Assembly: GCF_000308495.1 (NCBI RefSeq)
Contig: NZ_BAFU01000066.1
Coordinates: 41,252-105,251 of the forward strand
Length of the DNA stretch: 64,000 nucleotides
Origin: Nocardia brevicatena NBRC 12119
GTDB taxonomy: Bacteria > Actinomycetota > Actinomycetes > Mycobacteriales > Mycobacteriaceae
Reading direction: 5' to 3'
The first letter of the stretch is position 1, and each line of letters starts with the position of its first letter. Under the pieces are notes generated by a model, which did no database searches, was not told where the DNA came from, and saw only the letters and a program-made list of their open reading frames with translations. The translations under genes and the position numbers were made by a program. Below are positions 58,471 to 64,000 of the stretch, one piece after another.

Positions 58471-59730
58471 ATGTACGAGGCTGTGACATATTCACAACGA
58501 GGCCTGCCGTCCTCGCCGGATATCGAAACCACTTTTGGGGGAACGCGGTTCGGCGTGTTGGACCGGCAGGTCCCCGACGGTCGGATCGACCGTGTGCAGT
58601 GGCCGACACCCCCACCCGCGGGCAGCCGCGCAGGCAGGCGTCAGGTGAGTCGGGTCGGTGCGGTGGGCGAATTTTTCGGGTTACCGATCCAGGTACTGGA
58701 CCGGACATGCTCGATCGGTGACGCGGCGTTCTGCCACGCTCGGATCGAAACCGACGAATTCTTCCTGGCAGGCAAGCCCGCGCCGGTGTCCCGGTTCGCC
58801 GGCCCGATCACAGTGGTCACCGGGTCCTGTCTCCTCCCTTATGGCACCGTACGCTGGTATACGGCCGACGGTGACACGGTGCCGTATCGAGACGTGTTCG
58901 AGGCCGGGGCGCCGCTGGCAGGAGTTGTCGCCGACGAGTGCCTGTCGCTGTACGAGGCCGAAACCGTCCTGCGGCTCAGCAGGGTCATCACCCGACTGGG
59001 GCTCGCGCACCAGGTGGTGCTCGATGTGCCGCGTGAGCAGTACTACCTGACCATAGCGGCGATTCGGGCGCGACGGGAGGTATCGGCGGAGACCGCCGCG
59101 GCATGGTGTGAACTGGTCGATCGGCGTCACCGGCTGCTGGTCCACGCCTTCCGGGTGGCGTTGGGCGTCAATGCCCCGGTAGCGCTCGCCCTCAGCGGTG
59201 TCGGCGAGTTGTTACGGGAGTCGACCGTGACCGCCGCTCCCATAGACCTGCGCTCTGTGCACGAGATGTTGCGGGGGCCCGAGCCGATGTGGCGTCTGCT
59301 CGGACCCGCCGCCGACCTACACGATCTGCAGATCCTCTCCTATGTCGCGACGCTGCTGCCTCGGCCGGGGCAGGCGACGCTGATGGTGGACAGCCCCTCC
59401 GAACGCAAGCTGGTTCGACGTGCCCGCGAGTTTTCGCCCAACGCTCCTCTGGCGGCCCTGTTCGCCATGGAGCAGTTCCGGGTGGCGGGGAGGGGCCCGT
59501 TCCAAAACCTCTACTACGGAGATATCGGCCGGGTCTTCCACGACGAGGCCGGGAACTCGTTCGACACCGCGGGCCTGCTGGCAGCTGCCGGTGTGCGACC
59601 ACGATCGCATCGGCTCGCCGAGGTGCTGTTCGGCGGCCACGACCCGGAAGGTCGATGCGGATGCGTTGTCGACGGGCAAGGTCCCACCGAGGCCGGGGTG
59701 TTGTCGTGCGGTTCGGGCAACGCCCCATAA
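58471..59730 (+). CDS. Unrecognised 419-residue protein of the P450 operon
   Basis: I do not recognise this protein. The start codon follows the SRPBCC stop directly. It has no signal peptide and no membrane span. Residues 1-110 contain FGGTRFGVLDRQVPDGRIDR and two Cys (RTCSIGDAAFC). Residues 110-330 look like an alpha/beta domain: PITVVTGSCLLPYGTVRWYT, a helix DECLSLYEAETVLRLSRVIT, VVLDVPREQYYLTIAAI, and LILHAFR-like helices, then DLQILSYVATLLPRPGQATL and SPSERKLVRRAREFSP. The C-terminal tail after 390 is Gly/Cys-rich. Conserved-looking Asp, Tyr and Arg clusters suggest an enzyme. Confidence 0.6.
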   Translation: MYEAVTYSQRGLPSSPDIETTFGGTRFGVLDRQVPDGRIDRVQWPTPPPAGSRAGRRQVSRVGAVGEFFGLPIQVLDRTCSIGDAAFCHARIETDEFFLAGKPAPVSRFAGPITVVTGSCLLPYGTVRWYTADGDTVPYRDVFEAGAPLAGVVADECLSLYEAETVLRLSRVITRLGLAHQVVLDVPREQYYLTIAAIRARREVSAETAAAWCELVDRRHRLLVHAFRVALGVNAPVALALSGVGELLRESTVTAAPIDLRSVHEMLRGPEPMWRLLGPAADLHDLQILSYVATLLPRPGQATLMVDSPSERKLVRRAREFSPNAPLAALFAMEQFRVAGRGPFQNLYYGDIGRVFHDEAGNSFDTAGLLAAAGVRPRSHRLAEVLFGGHDPEGRCGCVVDGQGPTEAGVLSCGSGNAP

Positions 59731-59835
59731 CCGAACCGAGCGCACTTCCGCCACCGGCTCCGTCGTGATGTACCCGCCGGGCTCGTGGATGGGCGCGAGG
59801 GGCACGGGACCACCCCGTGACCCCGGCCGGGGAGG

Positions 59836-60393
59836 TTATGGCGCAGCCCGCAATACAGCGCGCGCTTCCATCAGTGCGAACCCGAGCAGATTCAGCCCCT
59901 GCCACCGAGTCGGGTCCTCGGCACGTGGATCCTCGGCCGTCAGGCCGATACCCCAGATCCGGTCCACTGGACTGGCTTCCGCCAGCACGCGGTCGGCGGT
60001 GTGCACGAGGAAGTGTCGGAGCTCTTCGTGCCGACCGAATTTGGCGATGTTTCCGGCGACCACGATTTCGTAGCGGTGTGCCTCCCAGAGCGATTCGTCG
60101 AATCCGCTGATCCGGCGGCCCAGGGACTTGGCCTCTCCGGGGTGCGCGGCCGCCCGCACCTGTTCGGCGACCTCCAGATCCCCGAACAACATCGCCTTCC
60201 GCCACATCATGTAGTGCTCCGCCGTGCGGAAGGACACTCCGTCGACGGTGAATTCCGCCGGCCACCACTGGCTCAGGCGGCCGGCCCCGATCGTCCCGTC
60301 CCTGCGGGGACGATGCCCCCAGAACAGCAGATATTTGACTCGCTCCCCGTTGGCCAGAACGTCGATCAGCTCGGTGACACTACGCGCCCGCAT
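59836..60393 (-). CDS. NADAR-domain protein (YbiA/RibX-like)
   Basis: A 185-residue NADAR protein. Diagnostic parts are YLLFWGHRP, LSQWWPAEFTVDGVSFRTAEHYMMWRKAMLFGD, and the end VDRIWGIGL with GLNLLGFALMEARAVL. E. coli YbiA is an N-glycosidase acting on riboflavin intermediates, and other NADAR proteins process ADP-ribose compounds; which applies here is not visible. The ATG at 60393 starts the domain; the frame opens at 60519 with 42 further basic residues of low complexity. It lies convergent to the P450 operon, 105 bases away. Confidence 0.87.
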   Translation of the reverse strand: MRARSVTELIDVLANGERVKYLLFWGHRPRRDGTIGAGRLSQWWPAEFTVDGVSFRTAEHYMMWRKAMLFGDLEVAEQVRAAAHPGEAKSLGRRISGFDESLWEAHRYEIVVAGNIAKFGRHEELRHFLVHTADRVLAEASPVDRIWGIGLTAEDPRAEDPTRWQGLNLLGFALMEARAVLRAAP

Positions 60394-60544
60394 CCCGGTA
60401 AGTCTGCCCGGCTGTCGCCCCGACCGCACTCGGATTCTCGCCGGTGCCGGCCGACTGTGGGCGAGGGTTTCCGATCCGGGCCGCGCGGCCGATGCCTCCG
60501 GTCGCTTCCTCTTCGCCACGGCATAGTGTGTCGTCGGTCTCTGT

Positions 60545-63163
60545 TCAGCGAATCAGGCCCGGGCACGTGGTCCCTCGGGGCTTGTGAGATTGCTCGCCGG
60601 TTCTGTGTGGGCGTTTGGTCTCTTCGGCGCGAACCTGGCCGAGATGTTCTGGAGGAACGAGTTTTACGATGTCCTGACGTGAGGTGACCATGAGTTTCCG
60701 GAAGATCGTTGCCATTTGTGCGTCGACCGTTCGGGAGGAGGTACCTCGACGGACCGCGATGGCGGGGTTGGTCCATCCCGCTGCGGCCAAGATCGCGACC
60801 TCGCGTTCGGCGGCCGAGAGTTCCTCCCACCGTGACGGGGCGTTCTTCCTGGCGGGGTGGTCTATCGCCATCTTCTCGATGGACAGTGTGCCCAGCGCCA
60901 ATGCATGCACCTCGCCGAGTTCGGAACGCAACAAGGAACCCTGCCGGTAGGCGGTCGCGAACGCCTCCTGCCCCAGCACTCGGCGGCAGACCTCTATGGT
61001 CTTGTTCATTTCGGCGGCGATGAGCGCCAGATCACCGAAATTGATACCCGGCCCCACGTACAGCACCGCAGCACCTCCGACGAGTCGAGCGGTCTCGGTC
61101 GCCTGTTTCTCGAGCTCGGCCGGGTTCGCGTTCCCGGCGGCGATCGAATTGCTGATGATCTGAGCCCGTGCACGGTGCAGAATGTGTAGCGCGAACGCCC
61201 CACCCCACTCATCACGCGCGTCCACCTGGAAGGCCAGTGCCGAGCGACCGACGGTCAACGCTTCGGCGGGATCGCCATATTTGGTCAACGCGACCGCTCG
61301 AGCCAACTGGGCCCATATCTTCGCCAACCCGGCTTCAGACCTGGTGGCATGATCGAGGTGACGCTGGGTGATTTCCAAGGCCTGCCGTGCGGTGCCGAGG
61401 AAACCGGCGGCCAGTGCCTCGTAGAGCTCGCTCCTCCCCTCCCCACCGCGATCACCGAGGGTGCCGAATTTTTCGCGGGCCCGTTGCAGCACGGTGATGG
61501 CTCTCGGGTCGCGGTGGGCCATCAGCAGTTTCGTTCCCCACAGGAATTCGACAGCGGCGGACAGGCCGATATCGCTTTCCGGGTGCTGCCGCCAACCGCG
61601 CTCTGCGTCCGGATCGTCGATGCAGGCGGCCATGCATTCGTCGAGTATCCGGTCGGTGTCTTCGTTCCGACCCTGCAGTACGGAAAGCCACCCGAGCGTG
61701 GTCATGGCGGCTATTTGAAGTTCGGTCGGCTGTACGTCCAGGGCACGGGTCCCCTGTAGTGTGCGCTCGATCCATCGACGCATTTCCCGGGGGGAGCCCT
61801 TGATGATCGGCAGGGCGACCAGTCCTGCGGCGATTTCTAAACCCACTTGCGGCTCGTCGGAAGTAAGACTTTTCTCGATCGCGGTCACGATATTGTCCCA
61901 AGCCGTGCGAGCTCCCCAAATATCTTGACCCGAGCTGAACCATTCGACCTGTGCTTTTACGACTTTATCCCGGTAATAACGGCGGTGGCGGCGCTCGAGC
62001 CGCGCCGTTTCATCTACTTGGTCGGTAGAACGTTCCTCCAGCCGTTGCGCGGCGAAAATTCTAATACTCTCCAGTAGGGAATAACGCACCATCGTCGGGG
62101 TGATATGAGCCGCCACCAGCGACTGGTCCACCAACCCCTCGAGCAGGCCCTCTATTTCCTGTCGTGTCAGGTGTAGGCCCCGGTCATCGTCGGGTGGGAC
62201 ACCCTCATCGTCCGCACACACCACCTCGATGGCTTCCAACCCGGCACCGATATCGGAAAGGGAGTCGGTGCCATCCTCGGGATTGGTGTCGTAGCCGGCG
62301 GCGAAAACGGACATCCGGTCCAATAAGAGCTGTTCTTTGGCCGAACACAGATCGTAGGACCAGGCGATGACATCACGGATCCCCTGATGGCGTGGGTCGG
62401 CTCCCACCCGTGGCCCATGGGACCAATCCATCCGCCTGTCGGTGGCCTCACCACTCAATTCCCGAGCGATCGCCGCCAACGGCCGGTGAAGTAGCCGGGC
62501 GGCCGCCAAGCGAATATACAGCGGGTTGCTGTGCGCGTGTCGACAGATCAGATCGGCCATCTCGGCCTGGCGGGTGTCGGTTAGCGGATGACCGGTGAGT
62601 TCGGCGCGCCACCGGAACAAGGCGACGGCCTGGCGCTGCGACAACGGCGGAACCACGACGACATGCTCATCGACCCACCTTATGGGGTGGCGACTGGTCG
62701 CCAAGATGGTCAAACCCGGCACCGCTTCCGTCAACTCCATGATCAGCTCACCGACAGCGTCCAGAACATGTTCGCAGTTGTCCAACACCAGCAACGTCTG
62801 CAGATCCCGTCCAACCTCATCGGTGCTGGTCAACGCATCGACCAACGCATCCCAGGACGAGCGGTCCGCGACATCGGGAGCAACGACCGAACGGGTGACC
62901 TCGTCCTCGACGGCGGCCATATCGGCACCTTTGGCCAGTCGGGCCAATCGCGCCCAATACACCGGTCTGTGCGTGGCCCTCCCGAATCGACGACCGGCCT
63001 CCGTGGCGAGCCGTGTCTTTCCGATACCCCCGGGACCGATCAAGGTGATCAACCGGGCGGAACCGGTCAGCAGGGCACCGATCCGGTCCAACTCCGGATC
63101 ACGTCCGATGAAGTCGTCCATGGCAGGTATCTGATCTCCACGCCGCCCGGAACCTGTCATCAT
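60545..63163 (-). CDS. Large ATP-binding LuxR-type transcriptional regulator
   Basis: An 872-residue regulator of the AfsR/MalT-like STAND class. N-terminal part: FIGRDPELDRIGALLTG, Walker A GPGGIGKTRLA and Walker B LLVLDNCEHVLD, then LATSRHPIRW. The middle 400 residues are helical repeats of the tetratricopeptide kind (ALEITQRHLDHATRSEAGLA and others). The C terminus is a LuxR winged helix: LSAAEREVAILAAAGWTNPAIAVRR, GTSSRTVDAQMATIFRKL. The Met at 63163 is chosen because the conserved N terminus begins soon after; the 74 residues before it are low complexity. It is divergent from rpoB and may control it, which is inference from position. Confidence 0.88.
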   Translation of the reverse strand: MMTGSGRRGDQIPAMDDFIGRDPELDRIGALLTGSARLITLIGPGGIGKTRLATEAGRRFGRATHRPVYWARLARLAKGADMAAVEDEVTRSVVAPDVADRSSWDALVDALTSTDEVGRDLQTLLVLDNCEHVLDAVGELIMELTEAVPGLTILATSRHPIRWVDEHVVVVPPLSQRQAVALFRWRAELTGHPLTDTRQAEMADLICRHAHSNPLYIRLAAARLLHRPLAAIARELSGEATDRRMDWSHGPRVGADPRHQGIRDVIAWSYDLCSAKEQLLLDRMSVFAAGYDTNPEDGTDSLSDIGAGLEAIEVVCADDEGVPPDDDRGLHLTRQEIEGLLEGLVDQSLVAAHITPTMVRYSLLESIRIFAAQRLEERSTDQVDETARLERRHRRYYRDKVVKAQVEWFSSGQDIWGARTAWDNIVTAIEKSLTSDEPQVGLEIAAGLVALPIIKGSPREMRRWIERTLQGTRALDVQPTELQIAAMTTLGWLSVLQGRNEDTDRILDECMAACIDDPDAERGWRQHPESDIGLSAAVEFLWGTKLLMAHRDPRAITVLQRAREKFGTLGDRGGEGRSELYEALAAGFLGTARQALEITQRHLDHATRSEAGLAKIWAQLARAVALTKYGDPAEALTVGRSALAFQVDARDEWGGAFALHILHRARAQIISNSIAAGNANPAELEKQATETARLVGGAAVLYVGPGINFGDLALIAAEMNKTIEVCRRVLGQEAFATAYRQGSLLRSELGEVHALALGTLSIEKMAIDHPARKNAPSRWEELSAAEREVAILAAAGWTNPAIAVRRGTSSRTVDAQMATIFRKLMVTSRQDIVKLVPPEHLGQVRAEETKRPHRTGEQSHKPRGTTCPGLIR

Positions 63164-63679
63164 GCCACCCCAGCTTAGCCACACCTCCGAGTTTCGCCGG
63201 CGGCGGTCCCGTACCTGTCGGCGCCCGGCCCGAAATCCGGAGGGGCGGGCCGAGCCCGGCCGACCACGCCCAAACCCGGGGTGACTCGGCCGGTATCGGT
63301 CGGCCGACCGGGCTTTTCTGCCGAACGCGACCGATTCGGCGAATTGCCGCCAATCGACTTGACGAGCGGCGGACCGGGATGTCATTATCGAAATGGGAAG
63401 ACACCGAGAAATCGGTTGTCTATTTTTTCACGCCCTCGACATCTGTTGATTTTGGGTGTAATTTCAGACATCGCGCCGGGTCGCGTGCTGTCCAGCTCTC
63501 GAAATACGAAATGACTGTGGAAGGGCACTTTCTGCGTGTCGCTTCCACCCGTTGGTGTCGAGTTGCGTTCGGTCAGTGTCCAGCACGGTGCGCAATCCGC
63601 AATACCGGCCACAGGACAAGCAGATATCGTGACCGCCGCGCGTATGCGTGGGCGGCGCGAGGTGCTGGAAGGACGCATC
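63164..63679. promoter_or_regulatory. Long leader region between the LuxR gene and rpoB
   Basis: This 516-bp divergent space has no gene. The part from 63380 to 63520 is distinctly less GC-rich, and it contains an intrinsic-terminator-like hairpin at 63400-63428. I looked for the rifamycin-associated inverted repeat known upstream of rifampicin-inducible genes and did not see it. Confidence 0.5.
63400..63428 (+). terminator. Hairpin with U-tract in the rpoB leader (possible attenuator)
   Basis: GACACCGA pairs with TCGGTTGTC around a GAAA tetraloop (one bulged T), and TATTTTTT follows at once. It points toward rpoB and stands 252 bases before its start, with no plus-strand gene ahead of it to terminate. 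Such U-tract terminators are rare in GC-rich actinobacteria. Confidence 0.6.
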
Positions 63680-64000
63680 TTGGCAGTCTCGAGTCAGACC
63701 CAGGTCAATGCCGCGATACCCGTAGATACCGGGGTTCCCGGAGCACCGAAGCGGGTCTCTTTCGCCACACTCCGTGAGCCACTGGCTGTTCCGGGGTTGC
63801 TGAATGTCCAGACCGAGTCGTTCGAATGGTTGATCGGTGCGCCTGCCTGGCGCGAACGAGCAGCGGCGCGCGGCGACTCGCTCGCGAGTGGACTGGAGGA
63901 GATACTCGAGGAGCTCTCCCCCATCGAGGACTTCGCCGCGACGATGTCGTTGACGCTGTCCGAACCCCGCTTCGAGGAGGTCAAAGCCTCCATCGAGGAA
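63680..64000 (+). CDS. rpoB: RNA polymerase beta subunit, N-terminal 107 residues (partial)
   Basis: The fragment reads [20 protein letters not shown], then [21 protein letters not shown], and [20 protein letters not shown], which is the unmistakable N terminus of actinobacterial RpoB. The TTG at 63680 is preferred: GGAAGG stands 7 bases before it, as in mycobacterial rpoB. A GTG at 63662 would give the longer MLEGRI form. The rifampicin region lies outside the window. In places where the housekeeping subunit usually has LEVPGLLD and FSG-MSLSFSDP, this one has LAVPGLLN and [12 protein letters not shown], which may mark a second, rpoB2-type copy as known in Nocardia farcinica. Confidence 0.93.
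   Translation, partial: MAVSSQTQVNAAIPVDTGVPGAPKRVSFATLREPLAVPGLLNVQTESFEWLIGAPAWRERAAARGDSLASGLEEILEELSPIEDFAATMSLTLSEPRFEEVKASIEE

Noticed and set aside
63164-63679. Rifamycin-associated element upstream of rpoB
   Set aside because: I looked for its typical inverted repeat around GGGGCTTGCG and did not find it.

Overview
The window is high-GC actinobacterial DNA and most probably comes from Nocardia or a close relative in the Mycobacteriales. The evidence is an arabinosyltransferase of the Emb family, a methylglucose-lipopolysaccharide-type gene cassette, an actinobacterial ctaD, and a gene order that, from memory, follows Mycobacterium tuberculosis Rv3025c to Rv3044: cysteine desulfurase, plsC-like, GNAT, etfA, etfB, methyltransferase, GH57, GT4, Rv3035/Rv3034c-like, THUMP-like, methyltransferase, echA17-like, NUDIX, ABC ATPase, serB2, ctaD, fecB. 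No database was searched; family names come from motifs read by eye.

Layout. 1-3.6 kb: start of a cysteine desulfurase (minus), a secreted His/Asp/Arg-rich protein, endonuclease V, then a plsC-like acyltransferase and an OlsB-type GNAT. 3.8-18 kb is an accessory stretch inside the conserved order: NDH-2 with a divergent LysR, an SGNH hydrolase, a lone Emb enzyme, an SDR, an aldo/keto reductase remnant, a divergent MFS/HxlR pair, about 0.9 kb of mostly gene-free DNA with a long hairpin, a small secreted protein, and a methyltransferase fused to a membrane segment. 18-31.9 kb returns to the conserved backbone: etfBA, the coupled methyltransferase-GH57-GT4 cassette, a PQQ-repeat lipoprotein, a hexapeptide acyltransferase, two methyltransferases, an enoyl-CoA hydratase and a NUDIX hydrolase, interrupted by a chorismate-lyase-like gene and a monooxygenase remnant. 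32-39.3 kb carries an ABC ATPase, a Pth2-like protein, serB2, ctaD and fecB. Here the spaces between genes hold a family of 133-bp palindromic repeats and a decayed inverted copy of the ctaD 3' end.

39.9-55.9 kb is a four-gene, overlapping operon: a 4,427-residue trimodular non-ribosomal peptide synthetase read as C-A-T-E / C-A-T / C-A-T-E-TE, followed by a DrrA-like ATPase and two ABC-2 permeases that probably export the product. The first epimerase domain has lost its second active-site histidine. A decayed NsrR-like regulator follows. 56.4-59.7 kb is a second tightly coupled set: a 59-codon ORF, an unusual P450 without the usual I-helix acid/threonine motif, an SRPBCC protein and a 419-residue protein that I do not recognise. 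This set is the best candidate for an undescribed pathway.

The window ends with a NADAR protein, a large ATPase/LuxR regulator, and divergently the first 107 codons of an rpoB gene. A hairpin with a GAAA loop and a U-tract lies in the rpoB leader. The context and several residues make a second rpoB (rpoB2-like) possible, but the fragment cannot settle this.
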